Shown here one piece after another: positions 1 to 10,047 of a DNA stretch of 64,000 nt; within the stretch, counting starts at the first letter, position 1; the number at the start of each line of letters is the position of its first letter. Made by a program: the position numbers and the translations under genes. Origin of the DNA: Cycas panzhihuaensis (lineage: Eukaryota > Cycadophyta); assembly GCA_023213395.1 (NCBI GenBank), contig CM041465.1:147753741-147817740 (forward strand). The letters are read 5' to 3'. The notes beneath the pieces were generated by a model, which made no database searches, was not told the origin of the DNA, and saw only the letters and a program-made list of their open reading frames with translations.

Positions 1-259
1 ATTGGTTCCTCAAAGACCAATGTTGTTTGTCATTATTGTGGCAAAGTTGGCCACATAGCACTTGATTGCTAGAAGAAACAAGCAGATATTCAGCACGCAC
101 GATAGCAACAACAACAACCACGACAGCAATTCCAGCAACAACGGTTTCAACAATAGCAACAACAACCCCCTCGACCAATCGAGGTGCCTATCGAGGAGTT
201 CAAAGAGGAAGGGGCAGTTTTAGAGGTGGCAATCAGTGCCACTTCAACTAGTTTGCAGA
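1..259 (+). pseudogene. gag: gag C-terminus of A: CCHC zinc knuckle and Gln/Arg-Gly-rich tail
   Basis: Frame 1 at bases 28-69 encodes a CX2CX4HX4C knuckle (CHYCGKVGHIALDC), the nucleic-acid binding part of copia Gag. A TAG follows at once (70-72). Downstream is a polyglutamine stretch, then a frame change to an Arg/Gly-rich segment (RGVQRGRGSFRGG) that runs into protease with another TAG near 250. In a working element this would be one continuous gag-pol frame. The stops and the frame change mark decay or consensus errors. Confidence 0.8.
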
Positions 260-269
260 CGAGGACAAA

Positions 270-557
270 TTGTTTTATGCTTATCATTCATCCAAGGTTG
301 ATCAAACTTGGATCATTGACTCTGGAGCCACTCAACACATGACAAGAAGTGAAGAACTCCTTAGCAACATCAAGGAAGGACAAGGTCAATCAGTGACCTT
401 CGGCAACAATGAATCTGTCACGATTTTTGGCATCGACACGATCGTTCCATTCCATTCTCCTTCTGATGCTTCCTCTACATTTCCCAATGACAATGCCTAT
501 TTCATACCTTCCATGGAGAAGAGTCTGCTATCTGTTACCCAATTGGACAAGCAATAG
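270..557 (+). CDS. pol: Copia aspartic protease of A
   Basis: The retropepsin active site is visible as WIIDSGATQHMT near residues 14-25 of the open stretch, followed by the usual copia continuation ending in KSLLSVTQLDKQ. This enzyme would cut the Gag-Pol polyprotein inside the particle. The frame closes at a TAG after DKQ (555-557), where the family normally reads on into the GAG-pre-integrase region. Remnants of that linker are readable up to about 700 with further stops. The active-site D-S-G is intact, so the loss of function comes from the surrounding stops. Confidence 0.88.
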   Translation: MFYAYHSSKVDQTWIIDSGATQHMTRSEELLSNIKEGQGQSVTFGNNESVTIFGIDTIVPFHSPSDASSTFPNDNAYFIPSMEKSLLSVTQLDKQ

Positions 558-709
558 ATGAGCATTTTGTTCAAAAATGGGAAATGTGTAATAAGTGACA
601 AAAATGACTAGGTAAAGCTATTGGATATGAGGATCATGGCCTCTATAAATTAGATGCTAATAATATCATACTTATTTTCGCTTACTTTGGTTCTATTGCC
701 ACTAAATCT

Positions 710-1671
710 TTGTCCAAGATGCAACTTTGGCATCAACGTCTAGGCCATTTAAGCCTAGACAATCTTAAGCAGATGGTGAATAAAAATATGGCACATGGGC
801 TTTCGAAGATATATGGCACGAAATGTCTTTGTGAAGCATACATAATGGGGACACAACATCGCTTGCCTTTCCTTAAAGGCAAAGCTTGGCGTGCATCATT
901 TCCTTTGCAGTTAGTACACTCAGATTTGTGTGGACCTATGTCCACTGCATCCTTTGGAGGAGCTTTGTACTACATCTCCTTCATTGATGATTTCTCCCAT
1001 AAAGTTTGGGTTTACTTCCTCAAGCATAAGTCTGAAGCATTTCAAAAATTTAAGGAATTCAAGCTTGAAGTGGAGAACGAGTCTGGCCAATCCATCAAAA
1101 CACTAAGGACGGACAATGGAGGTGAATTCACTTCAAATGAATTCACCCAATTCTACAAGGACAATGGCATTCATAGACAACTTACTATTCCTCACACTCC
1201 TCAATAAAATGGAGTCTTTGAAAGAATGAATAGAACTTTGGCTAACAAGGCCAAAGCAATGATACATGCTAAGGGACTTACTCGAGCTTACTGGGAAGAG
1301 GCATTCCACACAACTGCCTATGTGGCAAATCGAAGTCCAACAACAGCAGTCACCGACATCACACCAGAGGAGGGATGGTCTGGCAAAAAGCCAACTGTTA
1401 GCCATTTGAGGACTTTTGGGTGTATTGCTTTTATGCACATCTCCGATTAACAAACAACTAAATTAGACAAGCATAGTCTAAACTTCATCTTTGTAGGTTA
1501 TGCCATTCATAGCAAAGCCTACAAGTTGTACGATCCCATTGGAAAGAAAATGCATCTCTTAAGAGATGTAATCTTTGTTGAAGAAGATGATAAGGAGTTG
1601 GATACAACATCCATCCAACCCCCCACCATTGACAAAGGCAAACAGATTATTGAGGCTTTCCTTTCCTTTTA
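710..1671 (+). pseudogene. pol: GAG-pre-integrase and integrase of A, two in-frame stops
   Basis: The start reads MSKMQLWHQRLGHLS, the His part of the HHCC zinc domain. The Cys part is CLCEAYIMGTQHR, where the last zinc Cys is Tyr. The catalytic triad is readable: Asp in HSDLCGP, Asp in RTDNGGEF and Glu in GVFERMNRT. A TAA at 1205-1207 stands where the family has Gln (PQ-stop-NGV), and a second TAA lies at 1448-1450 after FMHISD. The same frame then continues through YKLYDPIGKKM to about 1671. This integrase would insert the cDNA into the genome. Both stops look like single C-to-T type changes. Confidence 0.88.
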
Positions 1672-2966
1672 ATCTTCAACTCCATGTACATCATCTGCAC
1701 CTGCTGGACCGTCCACATCATCAACTCCACTTGATCCTAGCACATCTTCTGTTGATCAACCACTTAGACCAGAAGATCTTGAGGTTCAAGTCACATCAAT
1801 CAAAAAGTTACCCAAATGGTATACTCAAACAGTGCAAGACAGCCAGGTTATTGAAGAAAAACGTGCATTAAGATATAGGCAGCAAACCGATTTCGCACTT
1901 ACGGCTGAAGTGCTATGTGTTGATGAGCCTTCCACCTTTGAGGAGGCTTCTAAAAATGAACATTGGAAGGCTGCCATGGATGAAGAAATCCATCCTATTG
2001 AAAAGAATGGAACTTGGGATTTTGTCGAATTGCTTAAACACAAATAGGTAATCAACTGCAAATGGGTCTACAAGACCAAATTCCATTCTGATGGTACACA
2101 ACGCCAGAAGGCCCGACTTGTTGCAAAAGGTTTTAAACAAAAAGAAGGCATAGATTATGAGGAGACTTTTGCACTAGTGGCTAACATGAACACCATCAAA
2201 CTCATCTTGGCCTTAGCAGCTCAATGCAAACGGTAGGTTTGGCAATCTTCAAGAGGAGGTATACTTGGAGCAACCTCTTGGTTACAAGGTACAAGGCAAG
2301 GAGCATTTAGGTTGTAGCCTGAAAAAGGCATTGTATGGCTTGAAACAAGCTCCAAGAGCATGGTACTCAAAGATTGATCATTACTTTTTGAGACATGGGT
2401 TTCATCGATCTATTTCCGATCCTAACTTGTACATCACAATTGGGAAAGACCATGTCATTTTTATTGTCTTATATGTAGATAACTTAGTGATCACTAGCAA
2501 TGACACTAAGATAATACAGATTCTCCAAGATGACTTGAAGAGGAGTTTCGAGATGACAAATCTTGGACTTCTCCATTATTTCCTAGGCCTTGAGGTATGG
2601 CAACAGCCAAGCTATATTTTCATCTCCCAAGCAAAATATTCTTGGGACATTTTGCAGCGGTTCAGGATGCACGACTGCAAACCAACACCTACACCCATGG
2701 AGAATGACACAAAGCTTACTCTCAATGAGGAAGCTGAACCTGCAGATCCCACTCTTTATCGGCAGTTGATTGGGAGTGTCATTTATGTCACCAACACTCG
2801 CCTTGATATCTCATTTGCAGTTAGGATTTGCTCTAGATACATGTCTCAACCCAATCAGAAGCATTGGAATGCAGCTAAACGCATACTCAAACACATCAAA
2901 GGCACATTGCAGCATGGCCTTGAGTATGCACATAATGAGAACTTCACTCTGGAAGGGTTCTCGTGA
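1672..2966 (+). pseudogene. pol: Reverse transcriptase of A, small deletion and YVDN box
   Basis: After a Ser/Pro-rich hinge comes the RT N-terminus (STFEEASKNEHWKAAMDEE). A TAG sits at 2045-2047, where the related copy F reads Gln (KQVI). Around 2232-2245 about ten residues are missing: the region normally holding QMDVKSAFLNG with the first catalytic Asp is absent and the frame shifts. From 2265 a 233-codon open stretch resumes at MEQPLGYKVQG, with YGLKQAPRAW and LYVDNLVITS. The catalytic YVDD is YVDN, a G-to-A change. Both lesions would remove polymerase activity. Confidence 0.88.
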
Positions 2967-3437
2967 CTGATTAGGCGGTGCCAAGATAGTAGGAGATCAA
3001 CCTCGGATTACTGTTTTACCCTTGGTTCAGGAGTTGTTTCATGGAGTTGCAAGAAGTAACCCAATGTTACCTTGTCCTCCACCAAAGCAGAATAAAAAGC
3101 TACAGTCAGCGTAGCTTGTGAAGCTATCTAGCTATGACGGATTCTTGGAGAGCTTAGACTCGAGCAGGATCACCCCACCAGGATTTATTGCGACAATCAA
3201 AGTGTGCTTAATTTGGCCAAGAATCCTGTATTTCATGCAAGGACCAAACGTATTGAGGTTCATCATCACTTCATCAGAGAGCATGTGCAAAGTGATGAGA
3301 TCAACCTTCAGTATAGACCTACAGAGGAGCAGACAACATATATGTTTACCAAGCTTCTTGGTAGAGAAAAAATTGTAAAATTTAGAGATGGTTTAGGGGT
3401 CCGACTTAACATTGTAAACGGTAAGGGGGGGTGTTAA
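2967..3437 (+). pseudogene. pol: RNase H region and C-terminus of A pol
   Basis: Fragments match the copia RNase H tail: SGVVSWS, LSSTKAE, YCDNQSVLNLAKNPVFHARTK, HHHFIREHV and FRDGLGVRLN. The frame is broken near 2962-2990, exactly where the duplicate at 21940-21970 reads on cleanly through DSDWAG, so the break in this copy may be a consensus error. Several TAG/TAA codons are shared by both copies and are real decay. RNase H would degrade the RNA template during cDNA synthesis. The end runs directly into the polypurine tract. Confidence 0.85.
3421..3431 (+). other. Polypurine tract of A
   Basis: A G-rich purine run (gtaagggggg g) stands directly before the TGTTAAACC start of the 3' LTR. This is the usual plus-strand primer site of LTR retrotransposons. 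The same run precedes the LTR in the duplicate at about 22404-22414, and its complement flanks D and F. Confidence 0.8.
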
Positions 3438-3909
3438 ACCTTATGTTTACATGTCAAGCCTATGTACTTTATTATTCATGTACTATTCGTACCTTTGTAC
3501 TTTTATTCTTTTGTACTTTAGTGACTTATCACTTAAGTGATAAAGTACCCACGCACGTTCTTTTCTAGTGATACAACATTGTCACTAAAGGGTCAAATGG
3601 ACTCCCATGCACTTTTTTCTCACTTGAGAGCCCTAAAAGACACTTGTCCTATATCCAAGGGATGTACATTGGATGGTTGGAGCTTCATTGTTATGTTGCT
3701 AATTTGCTAATCAAACTACTATTCATTTGGAGGTTGGACCAATTCCAACTCCTCATCTTTGGTATCATTTTGCTCTTTCTCTTCATGCTTGATCTTGCTC
3801 ATGTTTGATCTCATAGCTTCATTCTCAGTCTAGTTTATTGGCTTTCTAGAACTAGAGTGAACATAACTTTTAGATCTTGGGATTGTAAGGCCATTTGGCC
3901 ATTTTCACA
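3432..3909 (+). repeat. 3' LTR of A
   Basis: It starts TGTTAAACCTTATG after the polypurine tract and ends in ggccattttcaca, giving TG...CA ends and 478 bp. The termini are supported by alignment with the D LTR (44478-45027) and the F LTR (49518-50065). It carries an 18-bp perfect palindrome at 3526-3543 (TTATCACTTAAGTGATAA) that recurs in the other family LTRs. Confidence 0.88.
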
Positions 3910-4330
3910 GGTCCATGCTTCTTTCGAGGTCATGTCTACAATAGCCATGGTTGCATTTTTGTTGATGAGATTTACTATAGTTTTGACAACTTCTACCTAA
4001 TAGATGTTTGATAATTCTTTATCTTTCAACATACTTCTCCCCATTTCTATGATTGTCTCGTTTTTCCTTTTTGCAACTCCATTGGATTGTGGGGTGTAGG
4101 TAGTTGTAAGTTGCCTTTTAATCCCATGGGCTTTGCAGTATCTGTAGAAGTCATTTGATGTGAATTCCCCACCATTGTTAGTTGTTGGGCTTTTGATATT
4201 TTTTTTTCACTTTAATTTTCTACATTGGCTCTAAAATCTTTGAATGTATCCAAGGCATCATACTTGTTTTTGAAAAAGTTCGTCTAGGTTTTTCTCATTA
4301 GATCCTTAATGAAGGTGAGATAACATCTTG
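3910..4330 (-). pseudogene. pol: Integrase core fragment of L
   Basis: Reading the minus strand gives recognisable copia integrase pieces: GGEFTSNDFYRYCKAHGIKR, then TPQSNGVAKRKNETIIEMGR and SKEAW, which ends at the A junction. The catalytic Glu context is NGVAKRKN in place of NGVAERKN, so the Glu is Lys. Frame is lost in several places. The abrupt left end coincides with the last base of the A LTR, which shows that A landed in this integrase. Confidence 0.78.
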
Positions 4331-5290
4331 CTTTGTAATGGGCCAGAAAAGAATCATTAATATTTTTTATTTAATGGTGGAGTTAGATCTGCAAAGAGGC
4401 CCTAATGTGTGACTATAAATATGGGGAGCCATATTACTAAACATTTGTCATTTTATTATTCTTTTACATTGGAGTAAATAATTGGGCTTGGCACTTCTGT
4501 GGTTGGGATTGTGCCATCTTCTGATCCAATTCCATTATATTGATTCTATGTTTACTAATTTTTGATATTTGAATTGTTGAATATTTATCTTATATTGAGT
4601 ATTTAATTTGCTACGTTTTCTAAGGAATTAATTGTAAATATTGTTGGGCTTATCACGTGCTCCCCAAAGAGAGGTTGTTTTCATAAGGCCACAGATGTTA
4701 CTATGAATAATTTCTAACTTGTTTAAAGCTCTCCATGAAGCTTCAAGAAATTTGTTTGTGTTGTTTCCCAAGTAAGTGTCCTTCACAAATCTCTTTGTTT
4801 TCAAGGATATTTGGCAACCCATCTATCGTGTTCAGGTTTTTTAATTGAATGAAAGTTTGATAGCACAAATTCCTGTACCTCAAATGCCATATTTTATTCA
4901 TGGAATCATTATTGTTTACAAATAGTGCTTATAAGTTAGGAGTAGGTAGGAATTTGTACATCTCATTCTCTTCCTTTCCTCTAGCAGTGACCTTCCAATT
5001 TTGACCTTTATCTTTGATGATACATCTTTTATCATCAAATTCAACTTTCAGATATTTCTTTGTCATTTGAGGTATTGATAGAGGACATTGCCAATCTTTT
5101 TTACTTCTCCACCTGACATTTTCGTGGGAATTGTTCCTTTCACTTAAACAGGATGTGTGGTGTTATCCCCAAGCTCCACTACATTGTTATCATGTTCTTT
5201 ATTGAAGCTTTCAAACAATTCTCTTCTGGGTGTTATATGTTTGGATGCTCCGTGGTCGATGTATTAGTCCTCTTGAAGAGTAAATTCTGT
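4331..5290 (-). pseudogene. pol: Protease linker and GAG-pre-integrase of L
   Basis: The minus strand at 4628-4822 has an open piece with LGNNTNKFLEASWRALNKLE and IIHSNICGLM, equivalent to the copia GKQHR...[11 protein letters not shown] block; the first catalytic Asp is Asn here. Upstream fragments VEFDDKRCIIKD and MYKFLPTP match the post-protease linker, and IWHLRYRNL is the zinc-domain start with a His lost. No intact DSGA protease site is seen. The region is a decayed pol remnant. Confidence 0.72.
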
Positions 5291-6110
5291 GGATAATGCT
5301 GCAATAAAGTAGTTTCTTCTTCTTTAGATTTTCCTCCTTGTTCTTCACTTCTATTATTTGAGAATCTTCTTCTTCGTTGCATGTTGAAACATCTATCCTT
5401 ATAATCTTTGATGAGATGTCCCGGTTTGCCATACTAGTAGCGGTTTCTTTTGAATGTCTTTTCTTTGGGGGACTCTTCTTTAGGTCTTCTTAATTTAATT
5501 TTTTATGTGAAGTCTCCTTCAAGTTCATTGTCTTCATTGTATTATTTTTTGTTTCACAACTCTTGATGTAACACAAGACCATATAGTTCTTTGAATGTCA
5601 TAGTGTCTATGGTCTTGGCGATTGTTAGGTTTGTCACCAAAGTTTCAAATGATTTGGGCAATTTGTTTAGTTTGAGTTGCACGAATTCCTTGTTCGCCAT
5701 TGTTTCATCTCCTGCTCCTAACTACTTTATTGCCTCTTCGATTGTTGTTATGAATTTAGTGACATTTTCTTCTTCCTTGAGCTTCATGTTATAGAGGTGC
5801 TCTTTAATAAAGATGATTCTGGCAATTTTTTTTAATTCAAACATTTGTTGAAGTTTTACTTAAGCCCAATTCGATGTAGTGACTTTAGATATATGGAGAA
5901 TGATATGGTCAATGATTGATAGAGTAATGGCTGTAATTGCAATCCCTCCCTTTTCTTTATCGATTTCTAATTCCTTAGGTTTTGTGGGTGTTTTCTTTTT
6001 TCTTGTTGCAATTTCCCATGCATCTTTTGCAATTAAAATATTTCTCATTTTAGTTTTCTAGGTTCTATAGTTGTTCCCATTGAGTTTGTCTTGCTCGGGA
6101 GAAAATGAAT
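5291..6110 (-). pseudogene. gag: gag remnant of L (UBN2-type copia capsid)
   Basis: Minus-strand pieces include MRNILIAKDAWEIATRKKK, FIKEHLYNMKLKEEENVTKF, LNKLPKSFETLVTNLTIAK and MTFKELYGLVLHQEL, a pattern typical of copia Gag capsid domains. A Lys/Glu-rich tail lies at 5211-5432, and I see no readable zinc knuckle. The frame is broken by indels and stops. The same pieces recur in the duplicate at 24212-25026. Confidence 0.72.
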
Positions 6111-7318
6111 GGAAGCTATTAGAACCGCGATAGGCATGAGTTTATAGTTGTGCTTAGAGGTTGCAAGGTCCCAAAGACAATTCAAACAAGGGTTGGATTA
6201 GCCCCTCCTAGAAAAAATAGGTCACATATAATGCAAATATGCTCTTGAGGATTCTATAATTGTTGTGCGTGGCATGGACTTTCAATGCATTAATCTTAAG
6301 AAAAATTCATTATAAAAATGGGCTCTCGAGCAACTAGAACACACAGTTTAGCACCATTTAGAAAAGAACAGGAGCACATGCAATTACAAGATGGCTTTGG
6401 ATGAAGGGTAGTCTTGGCATTTCAATCAAATGTATTTTGATTAAGTTTGCACCTTAGAATTGAGGATTTCAAAAAATAATTTCTAAATGGCTTGTCGCTC
6501 ATAGCCTATTTTTGTTTGGTTATGCCTCTGAAGGATATGCCCACAAGTTTGCCACTCACATTCGGTGCTTTGTCTTTGATTGTTAGAAGAGTGATTCTAC
6601 TGAGACACAGGTGATTCTTGTGTGTCTTCACCTTGTTGCCTTGTTGCAAAGATGCCATGACTTTGTCTTGAGATGGTGTCGACCTCCTTTGCGATGACAT
6701 GACCTCTATCTAATCTATGATCTCAATGGCTTTTCATCTTGCTACGAGGGTGTTAATGGCTTCAACTTCCTCTACAATGACATACCCTTCTTATCTGGTC
6801 TCCAATCTCACTGGGTTTTGACCTTGCTACAAGGGCATTGATAGCTTCAACCTCTTTTGCAATGGCACACTCTTGTTATGCCCACTATGATCTTAGTGGG
6901 TTTTGACCCTACTACGAGGGCATTGTGTCCCTTGATCCTTTTACAACCACATAATGGGAGCCCTTTAATCTAATCTGCAAATTCTATGGGTTTTGACCCA
7001 AGGGGTTGCTATGGCCGAGAACATATGTTTCTTTGATGGAAGCCTTAGCAATAGGTAATTTCGTGGCTTTCTACATAAGACATGAATCATCCCATGAACT
7101 GTGCCCAACACTTCGCGTCTCAATAGAGCCCTACCCCTTTCCTCCTCTCTTCTTGATGTTTTTAGAGCTCAATAATCACCATGTGGTTTGTTGCTCAACA
7201 ATTTCCAGATAAACCAAGCTTGCACAAATTTCCCACAAACACTCAAATGCTTCTTGAAGTCTCTAAACATTGGTCTCTTTAAGTGAGTCTTTCCTTCAAG
7301 CCTTGAGTCAAACCCTAG
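6111..7318 (-). other. 5' leader of L, non-coding
   Basis: This 1.2-kb region lies between gag and the primer site and has no credible coding frame. Its most notable content is a set of degenerate tandem units of about 84 bp at 6680-7014. The rest shows no gene. Long repeat-bearing leaders occur in other plant LTR elements, but I cannot assign a function. Confidence 0.6.
6680..7014. repeat. About four degenerate ~84-bp tandem units in the L leader
   Basis: Successive units share an ordered pattern: cttcaacctc, a tgcaatgaca-like block, an atctcaatgggttttgacc block and gctacgagggcatt. Unit starts are near 6680, 6761, 6847 and 6930. The last unit is the most diverged. The same array is at 25661-25995. 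Confidence 0.7.
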
Positions 7319-7330
7319 GCTCTAATACCA
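7319..7330 (-). promoter_or_regulatory. Primer binding site of L (initiator-tRNA-Met type)
   Basis: On the minus strand this reads tggtattagagc, one change from the copia primer site tggtatcagagc that pairs with the 3' end of initiator methionine tRNA. It directly abuts the LTR end at 7331. This fixes the orientation and 5' end of L. Confidence 0.8.
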
Positions 7331-7587
7331 TGAAGGAAACACACTTATGATAGAACAAATTTGAAAACTCTCGCTTATATTGAAATAACACACAAATAGA
7401 TATACAAAATAGTGACATTACATGGTTGACAATTGTCATTCATGCCTTTACTTTTTATCTATGCTATCTTGTGTACAACAATGAATCTACAAGACAAAAA
7501 GAGCATTCCAAAATTTGTGTACAACAATGAATCTACAAGACAAAAAGAGCATTCCAAAATTACAAAAGAGTGGATATTATTCTAACA
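7331..7587 (-). repeat. 5' LTR of L
   Basis: On the minus strand the LTR begins TGTTAGAATAATATCC and ends GTGTTTCCTTCA next to the primer site, 257 bp with TG...CA ends. It contains a perfect 46-bp tandem duplication at 7469-7560. The partner 3' LTR is not in the window, so the left boundary rests on the TG and primer-site logic. Confidence 0.75.
7469..7560. repeat. Two perfect 46-bp tandem units in the L LTR
   Basis: Unit 7469-7514 is repeated exactly at 7515-7560, starting ttgtgtacaacaatg and ending cattccaaaat. In the duplicate (26445-26535) the second unit is one A shorter. Confidence 0.9.
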
Positions 7588-8394
7588 GAAACAAATTACC
7601 TGAAGATAAAATACAAATTGATTGATTGATAAATGTTATGAATAATAATGCATATATATTGTGTAGATATGAAGTGCGTGCCATCAATTTACCTCACATC
7701 AATTGATAACATAATAAGACAAGGCAAGAATATGAAATTAAGCATATGAACGAAAACTTCATTAATACAAAGGCCCTGTGTCTGGTCTTGCATCTGGTCG
7801 TCTCACAACCAGACGCAGTTCGGAGCAGTGTACAATAGAAAACCTGCAATGCGGACGGTAATAGGAATGCCCAAAGGATTTCCTACTATCTACATCCATC
7901 ATGATACATCATGCGGTTTATTTAACTTAGCCGTTGGTTACATCTTACTCATTTGGTTACAACTACCATTTATTACATAACCGATCAAGTCATTAACGTC
8001 TAACATTTGCCGTTAGATTATAATTTTGGCTGTGATTTGGATGTCTGATCGCGACTTGGTTGCACCATTGGTCGCTCCTGGTCGTACCTCTAGTCGCAAC
8101 TGGTTGCACCTTTGGTCTCAGTTGGTCACACCTCTAGTTCCACCTGGTCGCACTTGGTACGACCTGCTTCTATCTAAAACTACGATTTATTCTTCAAATT
8201 TGCGTTTCTTTTCCCCGCACACATCTCTCTCGCGGATGCCTTTGATGAGTGATCACACTCGTCAAAAAAATTTCAAAATTTCTTCATTCTTCCAACTTCG
8301 CCCCCTAAAAAAAAAGCAAATTCTTCAAAATTTTTCGTAACTTATTTTTGTTGCGCTTTTCTTTGCTCCTTATTTTTTGCTCTTTCGCACCCTG
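7588..8394 (-). mobile_element. Flank of L and K, probably 3' region of gypsy M; no gene seen
   Basis: I see no credible coding frame. The block lies between the L 5' LTR and the K 3' LTR. Because K is inserted in a segment that continues at 12106-13415 and 18691 with gypsy material, this piece is most simply the downstream or 3' LTR part of the same minus-strand gypsy. It contains a short-period repeat at 8040-8170. The assignment is inference from nesting order; no motif proves it. Confidence 0.4.
8040..8170. repeat. Degenerate ggtcgcacct short-period repeat
   Basis: About nine variants of a ~12-bp motif follow one another: cgacttggttgcacc, ttggtcgctcctgg, tcgtacctctag, tcgcaactgg, ttgcaccttt, ggtcacacct, ctggtcgcac and ggtacgacc. 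The copy at 27014-27140 is almost identical. The short plus-strand reading frame across it (8026-8340) is explained by the repeat and I do not count it as a gene. Confidence 0.6.
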
Positions 8395-8756
8395 TGTAAG
8401 AATGAGGGGATAAAAGTTAATCTTACAACATAAAATCACATGCAAGAAGCAAGAGGTGATGATACGTCAACAAGACTGAACTCTTCAAATTCTCATTAAA
8501 AAATATGGATGATACAAATGCATATTTATAAGTTTAAACCATGTCTAAACATAGGAGTTGGTTCAACAACTCCCATGATTTTTGGTGTGCTCAAACTACC
8601 TCATTAATAGTTGAGCATCTTTGACTTCTAGAACTTTTGACTAAGAATCTTCTCTCACTAGAATATTCTCATCAAAAATATTCTATGTGAGCAATTATTC
8701 TAATGAAATGAAATGAACTTAAATGGACATGTAATGGGAATGTACATTATTCCAAC
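8395..8756 (-). repeat. 3' LTR of K
   Basis: Minus-strand ends are TGTTGGAATAATG and CTTACA, 362 bp. It is followed on the plus strand by cccccccataatg, the complement of a polypurine tract. It is nearly identical to 11745-12105. Confidence 0.9.
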
Positions 8757-8795
8757 ACCCCCCCATAATGTTAAGTTCATTTTCTTCCATGAACA

Positions 8796-9089
8796 TCAGT
8801 GTCCTAAGTCTCTCAATAATTTCTCATAACTTAAAGTCCAAGTGAGAATACAACTTGAGGAAGAGTACATCAACTTAACTACGCCGTGCTTTATATGTTG
8901 TCGAATAGAATGATGGTGATCTTCTACAAGCTTGAATCTGTCATGGAACCCCAATTCTTCGATAATTGGAAGGCATTTTGTTGTAGTAGAACAACTGAAG
9001 AAGTCAAACAAGTCAATTAAGCCAAAAATGGCTTTTCGAATGCTGTGACTGTTGTTTTGCATCCCGTCTTGGTGGAATAAGCTATCCAC
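8796..9089 (-). pseudogene. pol: RNase H tail remnant in K
   Basis: The 97-codon minus-strand open stretch contains LVEDHHHSIRQHIKHGVVKLMY, which fits the copia pol C-terminal block normally read as KHIEVHHHFIREHVQNGEINLQY, followed by LLRDLGH near the family's terminal position. It lies just upstream of the polypurine tract, where this block belongs. It is the only pol piece left. The N-terminal part of the frame is not recognisable. Confidence 0.55.
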
Positions 9090-10047
9090 ATCAAGAGATC
9101 AACCAGAATTAGGTATGCACATCCTGTCGTTGATTATGATCAACCAGAACTAAGTGTCATCCACATCCTGTTGTTGATTTGCTTTTGTAGTTGCCTTTAC
9201 AAAGCTCCCAAAGAGGATTTCATCATCCTCATGCAGTACATGCTAGTTGTGATCATCAATGCGTGAACATCACGCTCATTGTCCTGCTTCTCCAAATACC
9301 ATAATCTTGGCATACAATATCGTGCTTGTTTTTATGAACTATTGTCATTTTCCAAGACACTGTTGCTTCATAGAATTGTTAGGCGTTTTCATTAACACCA
9401 CAACACTGCTATTATCACTACCATAACACAATAAGCTGCAATAGTAAGCTTCCCAACTCAAAAATCAAAGAGGTTAAGGTAGTTTACAAAGGTATGATAA
9501 GTCTCATGCAGGTTGATAAGAGTTATATACTCTACAATTCAACAACATAAGTCACTTGTCTCCTATAGAGACTAAACATTTTTAAGAGCAAAGCAAGTAT
9601 TAAGACTCTAATAAATCATTAAGAGTCATTTTGCATCATAAAGATGAGCAATCTTCTCATCAACCACTAGCAAATTGATGAATGCTAGTGTTCCAGGTTG
9701 TCATTTTGTCATGTTGTATGACACCATGTTGTGCTATATTGTGCCGCACCATGTTGCCTTTAGTGGGATATGATTAGGCTTCCTGTCTTTCTCCTTCAAC
9801 AACTCCCATAGGTCTTTGTAAGACTGGAAAGTGTTACATTACATAAAACTTACATTTTGCCTTAGCGAATCTAGCAAATTTTAGCTAGTAATTCACAGAC
9901 ATTTTATGAAGTATATAATTAAGAAATTAAGGAGAAATAGTGTTTTAAATCACCGCAAGCATGAGTGCCACATCACTCAGTGACTGAAAGGTGAATTACA
10001 CTTAATGAGAGTACAAATAAAGGTTTAAAACACCTTTTAAATACATC
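9090..10047 (-). other. Interior of K without recognisable genes
   Basis: AT-rich sequence with no coding frame I can defend on either strand. It joins the RNase H remnant to the hairpin-rich leader and is part of the non-autonomous body of K. Confidence 0.5.

Larger units (their letters stand above)
1..3909 (+). mobile_element. Ty1/copia LTR retrotransposon A, 5' end outside window
   Basis: The domains run in copia order: gag zinc knuckle, protease, GAG-pre-integrase, integrase, reverse transcriptase, RNase H, polypurine tract and 3' LTR. The 5' LTR and most of gag lie left of the window. The element is dead: it has several in-frame stops, a small RT deletion and a YVDN box. Its 3' LTR ends at 3909 inside the integrase of an antisense copia (L), so A is the younger of the two. 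The target-site duplication cannot be checked without the left end. D (44478-47463) and F (49518-52056) belong to the same family. Confidence 0.93.
3910..7587 (-). mobile_element. Old Ty1/copia element L, 3' part cut off by A
   Basis: On the minus strand the order is 5' LTR (7331-7587), primer site, long repeat-bearing leader, gag, protease linker, GAG-pre-integrase and integrase, which stops abruptly at 3910 where A inserted. RT, RNase H and the 3' LTR must lie left of the window or be lost. Many stops, no open frame above 75 codons and divergent motifs make this one of the oldest elements here. A second copy lies at 22889-26562. Confidence 0.85.

Noticed and set aside
8040-8170. Short repeats considered as a CRISPR-like array
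   Set aside because: No uniform spacers, units degenerate and only ~12 bp, plant retrotransposon context.
8026-8340. 104-codon plus-strand frame that could be taken as a host gene
   Set aside because: It is built on the ggtcgcacct short-period repeat followed by low-complexity sequence; no domain and no intron or promoter context.
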